Shown here piece after piece: positions 44,496 to 53,966 of a stretch of DNA of 64,000 bases. Below the pieces are notes generated by a model. It was not told where the DNA came from. It worked only from the letters and a program-made list of their open reading frames with translations, and searched no databases. The DNA comes from Negativicutes bacterium. GTDB taxonomy: Bacteria > Bacillota_C > Negativicutes > Sporomusales_B > JARLHX01. The translations under genes and the position numbers were made by a program. The stretch lies in the NCBI GenBank assembly GCA_031292015.1, contig JARLHY010000021.1:28021-92020 (forward strand). Direction: 5' to 3'. Each line of letters begins with the position of its first letter. Within the stretch, counting starts at the first letter, position 1.

Positions 44496-45302
44496 TTACA
44501 ATTTTTCGTTTTTCCGGTATTTACCGGTAAATACCGGCGGCCGCTTTTCAACAAATGCAGTCATGCCTTCGAGCTGATCTTCTGTTGCGTAACAAGTCGC
44601 CATGAGGTATGCCTCATACCTGCAGGCTGTCCGAATATCCATATCCTGGCCGTGATTAACTACCGCCTTCTGCAGCTGGACGGCAGTCTGCGACTTTTCG
44701 GTGATTTCCCCGGCTATTTTCATAACAGTGTCCATCAGTTGTTCATGGGGCGTCAAAAACTCCACCAAGCCGATCCGATACGCTTCCTGCGCATCAATGA
44801 TTTTCCCTGACATAGTCAGGTATTTGGCCATGCCGGGACCAATCAGGCGAGGCATGCGTTGGGCTCCGCCAAAGCTGACCGTCACGCCGAGTTTGACTTC
44901 CGGCACACCGAATTTGGCCTTTTCCGACGCCACCCGGATATCGCAGGCCAGCGCCAATTCCAAGCCGCCGCCTACGGCATATCCGTTTATCGCGGCGATA
45001 ACCGGCTTTTCATATTCTTCGATCTTGTGAAGTGTCTGCTGTCCGAGGTTAACCCATTGCCGCGCCTGTTTGGCGTCCAGATAAAGCATCGGCTTCACGT
45101 CATCCCCTGCACAGAAGGCTTTTTCCCCTGCTCCGGTCAACACCAGTATCTTTGCTGAGTCTTCATCCTGCAACTCATCCAGTATCTCCACCAGCTCTGC
45201 CAGCACATCCAGATCGAGGATGTTCAATATTCTGGGGCGATTGATCGTGATAAGCGCCACACCATTTTTTATTTCCCCCAGGAAATATTTCCGTTCAAGC
45301 AT
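44496..45302 (-). CDS. Enoyl-CoA hydratase/isomerase (crotonase family)
   Basis: A 268-residue crotonase with the oxyanion segment CAGDDV (64-69) and both hydratase glutamates, about E115 (GGGLELA) and E135 (VPEVKLG). It probably hydrates crotonyl-CoA to 3-hydroxybutyryl-CoA, which would follow the AbfD reaction in the same operon. The ATG at 45302 has AGGGAGATG upstream. Confidence 0.9.
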   Translation of the reverse strand: MLERKYFLGEIKNGVALITINRPRILNILDLDVLAELVEILDELQDEDSAKILVLTGAGEKAFCAGDDVKPMLYLDAKQARQWVNLGQQTLHKIEEYEKPVIAAINGYAVGGGLELALACDIRVASEKAKFGVPEVKLGVTVSFGGAQRMPRLIGPGMAKYLTMSGKIIDAQEAYRIGLVEFLTPHEQLMDTVMKIAGEITEKSQTAVQLQKAVVNHGQDMDIRTACRYEAYLMATCYATEDQLEGMTAFVEKRPPVFTGKYRKNEKL

Positions 45303-45431
45303 AACTACATCTCCCTTGAATCATTGCCCGGTCCTTCCGTCAGCTGTTGGTGTTTTGCCTGACAGCACTTCCGGCCTGAAGGCGGCAATTTTTTTTAATG
45401 TCGGAGTCCGCCGCAACCGGCGCTCTCCTGT

Positions 45432-46880
45432 TTAATCAGCGATATCAAGAAGGGTCTTGGCAAGAGCTTTCTTGCCGTCGATATTGCCGTAGCGGGCGAT
45501 TTGAACCCGTTGGGCCTGCGGGGAACCTGCCCCATGCATCGACTCTGTTTTATAGCCGACAGCACCGGTACCGAAGGTCATGCATTCGATCAGCCGGAGC
45601 AGCTTCATCCTGTTCTCTGCGGTCACCCCTGCGCCCTGGAAATATTTCTTCATGAATTTCCCGGCCACCGGATGGTTGAAGTCCTTTTGCGAAGGCAGCG
45701 TCACCAGCAGCCCGCCGGCGATATCCTCCATAAGCCGGGTAATATCATAGGGGAAACGGGTGATATTGTGTTTACAGACATTGGCCAGAAGCAAATCTAC
45801 CATGTAGTTGCCAGCCGCCGTTTTATACCCCTCCATCGAGCAGGCAAGACCGCAGGAATACAACGTCTCATTCAAATGGACCATTTCAATCAGTTTATCT
45901 CTCACATGCGAAGCTTTGCTTATCCCGTTGTAGTCGGCCATTAAAGCCGCAGCGCCGATCAGGACGTCGCCGACCCCCGACTTGCAGCCGCCATAGCTGG
46001 CCCGATGATAGCTGGCAAACCGTTCGACCATCGGTCCGGCCCATTCGGTTTCGCCGCACATCAAAACACTTTCCCACGGCACGAAGACATCATCGAAGAC
46101 CATCAGCGATTCCTGGCTGCCGAATTTCGCGTTGCCCACATCGATCGGACTGCCTTCCATCTTCCGGGTATCGCAGGACTGACGGCCAAAAACGTAGATA
46201 ATTCCTTCCGCGTCAGACGGGATGACGAAAGACACCGCATAATCTTTGTCTTCCGGGCGCAGGGCCATGGTTGGCATAACAAGCAGCATATGGGAGTTGG
46301 ACGCAGCCGTTGTATGGCACTTCGCGCCCCGCACGACAATGCCGTCTTTCCTTTTTTCAACGATATGCACGAACAAATCAGGGTCGACCTGCTGGTAGGG
46401 CGCCTTGCCGCGGTCGCCTTTGGCGTCCGTTACGCCGGCCTCGACAATCAGGTCCTCCTGCTGCACCTTTTTGAAAAACTTCAGGAAACGCTTGTGATAC
46501 TCTGTACCCAATTTCTGATCCATTTCATAAGTCACACCGAAGGTCGCGTTTACGGCGTCCATCCCCGCGCAGCGCTGAAAACACGCGCAGGTCTGCTGGC
46601 CCATCAGCCGAAGCATTTTGATCTTCTTCACAAGATCGTCGGTACTTTGATGAAGGTGACCGAAACGGTTGACTTTCTCACCGGTCAGGTGGGATGTCGC
46701 CGTCATCAAGTCTTCGTACAACGGGTCCTGCGCCAGATCATAACTTTTCTTGATCGCGTTCATGGTCGGGCGGATAATGGGATGATCCACCGGATTTGCA
46801 ATTTCCTCCCCGAACATGAACATTTTGTGCTTCATTTTGCGCAGACTTTCTTCGTATTGGGCTCCTGTCATCAGTGCCAT
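45432..46880 (-). CDS. abfD: 4-hydroxybutyryl-CoA dehydratase/vinylacetyl-CoA isomerase (first copy)
   Basis: A 482-residue FAD and [4Fe-4S] radical enzyme that turns 4-hydroxybutyryl-CoA into crotonyl-CoA. The cluster ligands known from Clostridium aminobutyricum are kept: a C-x3-C pair at about C100/C104 (CFQRC) plus H292 and C299 (YHRASYGGC). The acyl-CoA dehydrogenase-like fold is seen in FGRQSCDTRKMEG and the closing GAGSPQAQRVQIARYG. GGAGGAAACG precedes the ATG. A closely related copy is at 52322-53770. These enzymes are oxygen-sensitive, which supports an anaerobic host. Confidence 0.95.
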   Translation of the reverse strand: MALMTGAQYEESLRKMKHKMFMFGEEIANPVDHPIIRPTMNAIKKSYDLAQDPLYEDLMTATSHLTGEKVNRFGHLHQSTDDLVKKIKMLRLMGQQTCACFQRCAGMDAVNATFGVTYEMDQKLGTEYHKRFLKFFKKVQQEDLIVEAGVTDAKGDRGKAPYQQVDPDLFVHIVEKRKDGIVVRGAKCHTTAASNSHMLLVMPTMALRPEDKDYAVSFVIPSDAEGIIYVFGRQSCDTRKMEGSPIDVGNAKFGSQESLMVFDDVFVPWESVLMCGETEWAGPMVERFASYHRASYGGCKSGVGDVLIGAAALMADYNGISKASHVRDKLIEMVHLNETLYSCGLACSMEGYKTAAGNYMVDLLLANVCKHNITRFPYDITRLMEDIAGGLLVTLPSQKDFNHPVAGKFMKKYFQGAGVTAENRMKLLRLIECMTFGTGAVGYKTESMHGAGSPQAQRVQIARYGNIDGKKALAKTLLDIAD

Positions 46881-46938
46881 TATCGTTTCCTCCTTTTTTG
46901 TTGTCGCATTGAAAGCCGGCCAACTTGGTCCGGGTTCT

Positions 46939-47703
46939 TCACTCTATCGTCCAGCCGCCATCGATCGTCATATGGGCCCCTGTCATGTAGTTGGAAAAAT
47001 CGGAAGCAAGATATAACGCCGCCCCGACCAAATCCTGAACATCGCCGAACCTCTTCGCCGGAATCTTGCGAAGAAGCCCTGGGGCAATCTTTTCGTCCGT
47101 CAGCTCAGCCTCGTTCAAAGCCGTTAAAATATACCCCGGACAGATCGCGTTGACTTGGATGTCATAACGGGCCCATTCCAGCGCCAGCGACCGGGTCATC
47201 TGGAGAATGCCCCCTTTGGCCACGCAATAAGGCAAAAAACCTTTAAAGGCAACAAGGCCCCACATCGACGAGATATTGATAATCTTGCCGCGATTTTGTT
47301 CGATCATCTTGCGCCCGGCGATCTGCGCGCAGAAAAAGGCCCCTTTCAGATCAAGGTTAATCACCTTATCCCAGTCTTCCTCCGAAATGTCCTCGGCTTT
47401 TCTGGCCAGAACGGCTCCGGCATTATTGACCAAAACATCGATACAGCCAAATTTGTCTACCGTCCGGTCAACCACGTTTTGAATACTGGCAACCTTGGTT
47501 ACATCGGCGGCGACAGGCAGCGCCTGGACGCCCAGCCCGCAAAGGTCCTGCGCGACTTTATCGCAATCGCCCTGGCTGCGGCTTACAACAACCACATTGG
47601 CCCCGGCCTGAGCCATCGACTTGGCAATGCCGTTTCCTATGCCTTTGGTTGCGCCGGTTACAATGACAACTTTCCCGTTCAAACTGATATCATTTTTCTG
47701 CAT
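46939..47703 (-). CDS. Short-chain dehydrogenase/reductase
   Basis: A 254-residue SDR: TGATKGIG cofactor loop, NNAG, ISSMWG and YCVAK active site, and C-terminal GAHMTIDGGW. ATG 47703 has AGAGGTG upstream. Lying between the first AbfD and the Fe-dependent dehydrogenase, it may oxidise 3-hydroxybutyryl-CoA or interconvert a C4 hydroxyacid; the exact step is not shown by the sequence. Confidence 0.9.
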   Translation of the reverse strand: MQKNDISLNGKVVIVTGATKGIGNGIAKSMAQAGANVVVVSRSQGDCDKVAQDLCGLGVQALPVAADVTKVASIQNVVDRTVDKFGCIDVLVNNAGAVLARKAEDISEEDWDKVINLDLKGAFFCAQIAGRKMIEQNRGKIINISSMWGLVAFKGFLPYCVAKGGILQMTRSLALEWARYDIQVNAICPGYILTALNEAELTDEKIAPGLLRKIPAKRFGDVQDLVGAALYLASDFSNYMTGAHMTIDGGWTIE

Positions 47704-47755
47704 GACACACCTCTTCATCTTGATGGGTTGGCCTTGGCAAGAGAAAGTCCCCGGC

Positions 47756-48955
47756 TTAGAAAGACTCCTCAAAAATAGCCGTGAGGGCCGCGCGATCGCA
47801 TTCAGTCGGACAGAGCTTCACGCCGTCTTCCAGCGTGGGGGTATCGTAAATGAGGTCCACCAGGCGAGGTATGTCTTCTCTGGCAAAACCGATATCGCCC
47901 ATGGTTTCGGTGATACCCACCGATGCGTGCCATTTTTTCAGGCCGGCAACCGCCTTTTCCGTCTCGTCTTCCGTTCCCTTTAATCCCGGAATGATCGGGG
48001 CCATGATCGCCGCGATCAACGGTGCCCGGGAAGCGTAGACCTTACGCATCACCGCCGGGAAAATCGCCGATAATCCAAGCCCGTGAGACAGATTAGGCTT
48101 AAGAGCGCTCATGGGATGTTCCATGGCATGGGTAATATGGATCGAGCCATTTTCCAGGGCAATCCCGGCGATCATGGCCGCATACGCCAGATAATACCTG
48201 CTTTCCATATCTTTCGGATCCTTTATGATTCTCGGCAGATGCGCGGCCACCAGGCGGATTGTTTCCTGCGCCATCAGAATGGACAGCGGGGTGGCAATCT
48301 TGGAAGTCGCCGATTCAAACACATGATTGACGGCGTCGACACTGACATAAACCGACTGCTTTTCAGGCAGGTTGCTCATCAACGCCGGATCGTTGATGGC
48401 AAACATCGGACTGAGCAGATCATAGACTATACCCGGTTTATGCTGTTTCTCAGGAATGCTCACAACCGCGTACCGGTTGATCTCCGAACTCGTTCCGTGC
48501 GTCAGGTTGATGGCGACGATCGGCGCCGCCTTCTTGGGAATAAACCTATATTCATACAAGTCGCGGCAGGTCGCTTCCGGGTTGGCCAAGAGTACGGCGA
48601 CCGTCTTGGCGGCGTCAATGGGGCTGCCGCCACCGATGCCGATGACGGCCTGGGCGCCGAATTTCCGGCCGATCGCCGCCGCCTGGTCCGCCTGGTCCGC
48701 GGTCGGGTTGGACTGAATCTCGTTAAACAGCACGTATTCAATCCCATTACTCTGCAAGGCCTCGACAACAGGGCCCCAAGCCCCAGATTTGATATAGGAA
48801 CCCTTTCCGGTCACAGCGATCAGCTTGTCTACTCCTTTACGCTTCAGTGTCTTGGCGATATAGTTCATTTTTTGAATGGCGCCAACGCCGATAAACACGC
48901 TGGTCCTGAGTCGCAACATTCTGACATCGAACGGTGAAACGCATTCTTCCCACAT
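47756..48955 (-). CDS. Iron-containing alcohol dehydrogenase, possible 4-hydroxybutyrate dehydrogenase
   Basis: A 399-residue group III alcohol dehydrogenase: GIGGGSPIDAAKTVAVLLANP for NAD binding, LTHGTSSEINRYAVV, and metal ligands in SVDAVNHVFES and HAMEHPMSALKPNLSHGLGL. In an AbfD operon the expected role is oxidation of 4-hydroxybutyrate to succinate semialdehyde, or the reverse reduction that feeds the CoA-transferase. GGGGGAAG precedes the ATG at 48955. Other C4 alcohol substrates remain possible. Confidence 0.87.
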   Translation of the reverse strand: MWEECVSPFDVRMLRLRTSVFIGVGAIQKMNYIAKTLKRKGVDKLIAVTGKGSYIKSGAWGPVVEALQSNGIEYVLFNEIQSNPTADQADQAAAIGRKFGAQAVIGIGGGSPIDAAKTVAVLLANPEATCRDLYEYRFIPKKAAPIVAINLTHGTSSEINRYAVVSIPEKQHKPGIVYDLLSPMFAINDPALMSNLPEKQSVYVSVDAVNHVFESATSKIATPLSILMAQETIRLVAAHLPRIIKDPKDMESRYYLAYAAMIAGIALENGSIHITHAMEHPMSALKPNLSHGLGLSAIFPAVMRKVYASRAPLIAAIMAPIIPGLKGTEDETEKAVAGLKKWHASVGITETMGDIGFAREDIPRLVDLIYDTPTLEDGVKLCPTECDRAALTAIFEESF

Positions 48956-48977
48956 ACGAAACTTCCCCCTTACTTTC

Positions 48978-50114
48978 TTATCGCAACAGACTACCGGCGA
49001 TAATCATGCGATGCACTTCCGACGTTCCTTCAAAAATCTCCATGATCTTCGCATCGCGGAATAGCCGTTCCACCTTACACCCCTGCAAATAACCGGACCC
49101 GCCGTGTATTTGAACCGCATTGATTGCATGACGCATAGCGGCTTCTCCGGCAAACAGTTTGGCCATCGACGCTTCTTGTGCAAAAGGTTTGCCTTGATCG
49201 CACAACATGGCTGCGTGGAGTGTCAGAAGGTTCGCGGCAGTGGCATCCTTCGCCATATCGGCGATCATCCATTGAATAGCCTGGTTTGCCGCAATTGGTT
49301 TGCCAAACTGATGGCGTTCCTTTGCATAACAAATTGACTCCTCCAGGCAGGCTCGAATAATACCCACTGCTTGGGAAGCAATCCCGATACGGCCCTTGGC
49401 CAGGGTGTGTAATGCAATTTTAAAGCCCTCACCCACCTTGCCAATCAGGTTTTCTTTGGGAACACGACAATTCTGGAAGATCAGTTCAGTCGTATGCGAG
49501 CCGCGTATCCCCATCTTTTTTTCATGTTTGCCTGCAGTGAATTCTGATTGCTTCTTATCCACAATAAAGGCGCTTAAACCTTGGCTGCCCTTACCGGGTC
49601 CTGTTCGAACAAACAACACTAGCAAATCGGCTTTGTCACCATTGGTGATAAAGGTTTTTCCTCCGTTGATGACATACTCATCGCCGACCATTACCGCACT
49701 GGTCGTCAGCGATCCGGCATCCGAACCGGCGCCGGGTTCAGTGAGGGCAAAAGCACCGAGCGCTTTGTAGGTATTCAAAAGCGGCACATATTTTGCGATC
49801 TGTTCCGGAGTGCCAAAGTGGATGATCGGTCCAGCAACCATGGTATGCGCCGCAAGTATAAGCGCCGTGGAACCACAAACCCTGGCGAATTCCTGAAGGA
49901 CGAGAGAGTAGCTAACCATATCGGCTCCGCCGCCCCCGTACTCTGCCGGGTGGGGAATTCCCATCATATCCAGGTCGGCCAGTTTCTTCAGAGTATCTTC
50001 CGGAAAAATTCCTTCCAGGTCAGTTTTTACTGCGAGGGGATCCATCTCTTTCACGGCAAATTCCCGCGCAGTAGCTTGAATAAGTTCTTGTTCTTCCGTC
50101 AACAGCAGATTCAT
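48978..50114 (-). CDS. Acyl-CoA dehydrogenase (butyryl-CoA type)
   Basis: A 378-residue acyl-CoA dehydrogenase with FALTEPGAGSDAGS and the catalytic-base segment IFEGTSEVHR (E362). GAGGTGCG precedes the ATG at 50114. The next gene upstream in the operon is etfA, so it probably interconverts butyryl-CoA and crotonyl-CoA with that Etf as partner. A 241-bp gap separates it from etfA and shows no gene. Confidence 0.92.
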   Translation of the reverse strand: MNLLLTEEQELIQATAREFAVKEMDPLAVKTDLEGIFPEDTLKKLADLDMMGIPHPAEYGGGGADMVSYSLVLQEFARVCGSTALILAAHTMVAGPIIHFGTPEQIAKYVPLLNTYKALGAFALTEPGAGSDAGSLTTSAVMVGDEYVINGGKTFITNGDKADLLVLFVRTGPGKGSQGLSAFIVDKKQSEFTAGKHEKKMGIRGSHTTELIFQNCRVPKENLIGKVGEGFKIALHTLAKGRIGIASQAVGIIRACLEESICYAKERHQFGKPIAANQAIQWMIADMAKDATAANLLTLHAAMLCDQGKPFAQEASMAKLFAGEAAMRHAINAVQIHGGSGYLQGCKVERLFRDAKIMEIFEGTSEVHRMIIAGSLLR

Positions 50115-50355
50115 GTACGCACCTCTTTTCCCTAAGTTGAACTATGATTGTGCATTCCAACGGCGCCACAATGCCTTCGGCAACTCACCCGTTGCTGAAA
50201 GCGATTCCGAATGTGCCGCGCGGATATTTCCATGTCGTAATTCCTTTCCCCTCGCAAACCAGCCGGCAGATGCCACATTCGGAGACAGCCGGCATAATCG
50301 AACAAAAACTATATGAAATCAGCAAATCTTCCCGGCGTTCAACAAACTGCTGCGG

Positions 50356-51279
50356 CTATTTTTCCAAAGCTGCCGTCAAAAGCGGGACAACTTCATACAA
50401 GTCGCCGACAATCCCGTAATCGGCGGCGGCAAAAATCGGCGCATTTTCATTCTTATCCACAGCCACAATAAGCTTGGAATCGCGAATACCGGACAAATGC
50501 TGGACCTGACCGGAAACGCCGAACGAAATATAAAGACTGGCTCTGGCTTTTACGCCGGAAATCCCGAGATGAGTCTCATGAGGCAGCCACTGGCTGTCGG
50601 CCACAGCACGGGTGCAGCCAATTTGAGCGCCCATCAGTTTGGCCAGCTTATCAATAATCGCAATATCTTCCTTCTTGGCAACACCGCGACCGACACAGAC
50701 AATTCGGTCCGCAGTCGTAAGATCGGCGCCTTCGCGGATAATCGGGCAGATTTCCTTAACAACAAGCCTGTCTCTGGGGCAAACCTCTTCGATGGTAACC
50801 TCGCCGTCCCTGGCATCATCTTCCTCAGGTGCCGAAAACAACTGGGGTGAAATGCCGATCAGCGCTGGTTCTGTCAACAGCTCAGTGACCACTGCCAGAC
50901 CGCCGTATACCATGCGGTCGGTTTCAATCGCGTCAGGGCTGATGCGGATGTCCAGGGCGTCAGTCACCAATCCCGCCCCTAAAATAGCCGCACAACGCGC
51001 CGCCGTCTCCTTGCCGCGCAAGGTGCCGCCGAACAGCACGGCCTTGGGCTTCTCGGCCCGAATCATTTCTGCCAGAACCGACGCGCAAGACTCCGGTCTC
51101 CCGTCTTGAAGCGCGAAGGCATGCACTTTATCCGCACCGCGATGAATCAGCTCGTGTGCCCCAGATTTATCGGTCAAAATCGCCCGTACCGGCGCCGCCC
51201 CCCGGGCCAGTTTCCGGCCGGGGACAATCAATTGCGCCGCAACTTCCGGCTCTTCCGAATAAACCCATATTTCACCCAT
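50356..51279 (-). CDS. etfA: Electron transfer flavoprotein alpha subunit (second copy)
   Basis: A 307-residue EtfA with the FAD domain motifs TRAVADSQW, HLGISG, SGQVQHLSGI and [22 protein letters not shown] precedes the ATG. It differs clearly from the copy at 814-1794, as expected for an Etf with a different partner. Beside a butyryl-CoA-type dehydrogenase, an electron-bifurcating role is possible but not proven. Confidence 0.93.
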   Translation of the reverse strand: MGEIWVYSEEPEVAAQLIVPGRKLARGAAPVRAILTDKSGAHELIHRGADKVHAFALQDGRPESCASVLAEMIRAEKPKAVLFGGTLRGKETAARCAAILGAGLVTDALDIRISPDAIETDRMVYGGLAVVTELLTEPALIGISPQLFSAPEEDDARDGEVTIEEVCPRDRLVVKEICPIIREGADLTTADRIVCVGRGVAKKEDIAIIDKLAKLMGAQIGCTRAVADSQWLPHETHLGISGVKARASLYISFGVSGQVQHLSGIRDSKLIVAVDKNENAPIFAAADYGIVGDLYEVVPLLTAALEK

Positions 51280-51341
51280 ACCATCACCTCATTGAAATTG
51301 GTGCCGTCTTGAGTACCGAAAGAATACTACATTACCGCGAA

Positions 51342-52121
51342 TCAGAGTACATTTTCCTTTTTCAGAAAATGTACGAGTGTATTGACATTGGCCGACATAT
51401 TATCTTCCTTGATCTTAATGTTTTTGCGGTTGAACACAGCGCCCTTGATGGCCTGCTTGCGATTCTTCGGCTGCAATTCGACTGCATCCAAATCCAGGTC
51501 GGCCACCTTGAATTCGCTGGAAGGCTTCTTGCCGGCCGCTAGCACCTGCTTTAAGCCAGGCAGGCGCGGTTCGTTGATTTCCGGCAAAATACTCACAACT
51601 ACCGGCCCAGTGATCACAGCCACCTCAATAACATTTTCCAGTTTGCGGCGGGCCACCAGTTTTCCCTCCCGCCACTCCAGCGAATTGGCAAAGGTTACCG
51701 CCTCGATTCCAAGAAGAGCGGCAATACGCGGGCCAACTTGCTGTGAGTAACTGTCGGCAGACCCCTCGGCGCAGATAATAATGTCATACGTGCCAATTTT
51801 TTTCAAAGCTGCAGCCAGAACATTCGCGGTGACGTAAGAATCAGCCGTCGTTGCTGATTCGTCGCCAATCCAGTACGCTTCTTCCGGCCCCCTGGAAAGC
51901 ACGTCTTTCAGGGAGGCTTTCGCATTAGCTGTCCCGTAGGTCAGCGCCTTGACCGAACCGCCGTACTGTTCGAAGATGCGCACACCTTCCTCGATGGCAT
52001 TGCGGTCATAGTCGCTTATCTTGCTCTTGGCTCGGCTGATGTCAAGGTCCAAAGTTTCGGGTTTTACGTAGATATCCCGTTCATCTAAGACCCATTTATA
52101 ACAAACGATGACATTTGGCAT
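51342..52121 (-). CDS. etfB: Electron transfer flavoprotein beta subunit (second copy)
   Basis: A 259-residue EtfB: VIVCYKWVLDERDI, SDYDRNAIEEGVRIFEQYGG, CAEGSADSYSQQVGPRIAALLG and INEPRLPGLKQVLAAGKKP. The start at 52121 (MPNVIV) follows GGGGGGAGC. It is 62 bp before etfA. The stretch after residue 200 is longer and more charged than in the first copy. Confidence 0.93.
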   Translation of the reverse strand: MPNVIVCYKWVLDERDIYVKPETLDLDISRAKSKISDYDRNAIEEGVRIFEQYGGSVKALTYGTANAKASLKDVLSRGPEEAYWIGDESATTADSYVTANVLAAALKKIGTYDIIICAEGSADSYSQQVGPRIAALLGIEAVTFANSLEWREGKLVARRKLENVIEVAVITGPVVVSILPEINEPRLPGLKQVLAAGKKPSSEFKVADLDLDAVELQPKNRKQAIKGAVFNRKNIKIKEDNMSANVNTLVHFLKKENVL

Positions 52122-52263
52122 AAAAGCTCCCCCCAAATTCTAAACTGATACGACATCAACCTGGAGATTCTTAACGTAACGTCCACCAAACCTCGGATGC
52201 AGAGCAATACCTGGTACTATTTGCAAAAGCTGTCTTAGCGTGAGGAAATGGATGGGTGTGAAG

Positions 52264-52305
52264 ACAGGGCCGAAAAACCTTCCTTTCATTTTCCGGCCCC
52301 TGTCC
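52264..52305. repeat. Inverted repeat between abfD and etfB
   Basis: GACAGGGCCGAAAA and TTTTCCGGCCCCTGTC can pair with a one-base bulge. It lies 17 bp after the second abfD stop. No T-run is present; a partial terminator or mRNA-stability element is likely. Confidence 0.5.
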
Positions 52306-52321
52306 CTATCGTCCAGCTAAA

Positions 52322-53770
52322 TTACTTCTTAACTCCTGCAAGTTCTTTGGCCAGTTCTTTCTTGCTTTCATAATTGCCGTACCGACCGATCTGGACGCGT
52401 TGGGCCTGAGGCGATCCAGCGCCGTGCAGCGATTCTGTCCGATACCCTGCCGCTCCGGTTCCAAACGTCATGCACTCCAGCAGCCGCAAAATCCGCATAC
52501 GGTCTTCGGCATTCACATTCGCTCCCTGGAAAAACTTCTTCATGTATTCGCCGGCGATTGGGTGCTCAAAATCTTTCTGCGACGGCAAGGTGACCAGAAT
52601 ACCTCCGGCAAGGTCTTCCGCCAACCGGACTATTTCGTACGGAAAACGCGTTACATTCAGCTTAGTGCAATTGGCAAGAAGCATATCCACCATGTACGTT
52701 CCGCACGCGGTTTCGTATCCTTCCGCACCTGCGGCTATACCCCCGCTATACAGGGTTTCGTTCAGATGGGTCATTTCAATCAGCTTGTCTTTAATATGCG
52801 AGGCCTTCTCGACACCGTTGTATTCAGCAATCGCAGCAGCCGCTCCGATAACGACGTCACCTACGCCGGCCTTGCAACCGCCATAGCTTTGACGGTGATA
52901 TGTCGCGAAACGCTCGACCAGCGGGCCGGACCATTCGGTTTCGCCGTCCATCAGTACATTTTCCCAGGGCACGAACAGATTGTCGAATACCATCAGCGAT
53001 TCCTGCCCCCCGTAAGTCGGGTTGCCGGTATCTATCGGGCTGCCCTCCAACTTTCTGGTGTCGCAGGACTGACGGCCGAATACATATACGATGCCTTTTG
53101 CATCCGAAGGAGTGACAAATGCCACTGCGTAGTCCTTGGCATCGGGCTTGACCGCCATGGTCGGCATAACCAGCAGCCAGTGAGAGTTGGTTGCGCCGGT
53201 CATGTGGCACTTGGCCCCCCGCACAACAATGCCATCAGGGCGTCTTTCTACGATATGGGTATACAGATCCGGATCCGCCTGCTTGTTTTGCGCCTTGCTG
53301 CGATCGCCTTTCGGGTCGGTCACGCCCAATTGCAGATACAGGTCTCCATCCTGGACTTTCTTGTAGAAGTTGGTGAAGCGCTTGTGGTACTCTGTTCCCA
53401 GCTTCTGATCCATTTCGTAGGTGATGGAGAAGGTGGCGTTACAAGCATCCAGCATACCGCAGCGCTGAAAGCAACATGCGGTTTTCTGCCCCATCATACG
53501 TAGCATTTTGACCTTTTTGATCAGGTCGTCGGTACTACGGTGCAGATGGGTGAAGCGATTGACCTTTTTTCCGGTCAGATGCGAAGTTGCGGTCATCAGC
53601 TCCGAGTACAGCGGATCATGAGCCAGATCATAGCATAATTTCGTCGCATTCAAAGATGGACGGATGATCGGATGGTCCACCGTGTTTTCCACCTTTTCCC
53701 CGAACATGTATACCTCATATTTCATTTTCCGCAGGCTCTCTTCGTACTGGGCTCCTGTCATCAATGCCAT
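52322..53770 (-). CDS. abfD: 4-hydroxybutyryl-CoA dehydratase/vinylacetyl-CoA isomerase (second copy)
   Basis: A 482-residue paralogue of the enzyme at 45432-46880, with the same N terminus (MALMTGAQYEESLRKMK) and intact cluster ligands: the C-x3-C pair in CFQRC, and His and Cys in YHRQSYGGC. The start at 53770 has GGAGGT 8 bases upstream; a frame extending 50 codons further lacks similarity. It follows the CoA-transferase at the head of the operon. Why two active-looking copies are kept is unclear: they may form one mixed enzyme or act on different 4-hydroxyacyl-CoAs. Confidence 0.95.
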   Translation of the reverse strand: MALMTGAQYEESLRKMKYEVYMFGEKVENTVDHPIIRPSLNATKLCYDLAHDPLYSELMTATSHLTGKKVNRFTHLHRSTDDLIKKVKMLRMMGQKTACCFQRCGMLDACNATFSITYEMDQKLGTEYHKRFTNFYKKVQDGDLYLQLGVTDPKGDRSKAQNKQADPDLYTHIVERRPDGIVVRGAKCHMTGATNSHWLLVMPTMAVKPDAKDYAVAFVTPSDAKGIVYVFGRQSCDTRKLEGSPIDTGNPTYGGQESLMVFDNLFVPWENVLMDGETEWSGPLVERFATYHRQSYGGCKAGVGDVVIGAAAAIAEYNGVEKASHIKDKLIEMTHLNETLYSGGIAAGAEGYETACGTYMVDMLLANCTKLNVTRFPYEIVRLAEDLAGGILVTLPSQKDFEHPIAGEYMKKFFQGANVNAEDRMRILRLLECMTFGTGAAGYRTESLHGAGSPQAQRVQIGRYGNYESKKELAKELAGVKK

Positions 53771-53966
53771 TTTTTCATACCTCCATAATTTATAATTTTT
53801 AAAATCTCGGTCGTCCATTGTCTGCCTAACCTGTTGCTGTCGTTGATCGCCATTCTCCAAACCTGATAGCCTGACAATTCCGCGCCTCCTTCCGTCAATT
53901 GGCAAATCTGCAATCATCAAGAAGCCGGCCGGGCCAAACAGTTGACCGAATCAATAATTATTTGCC

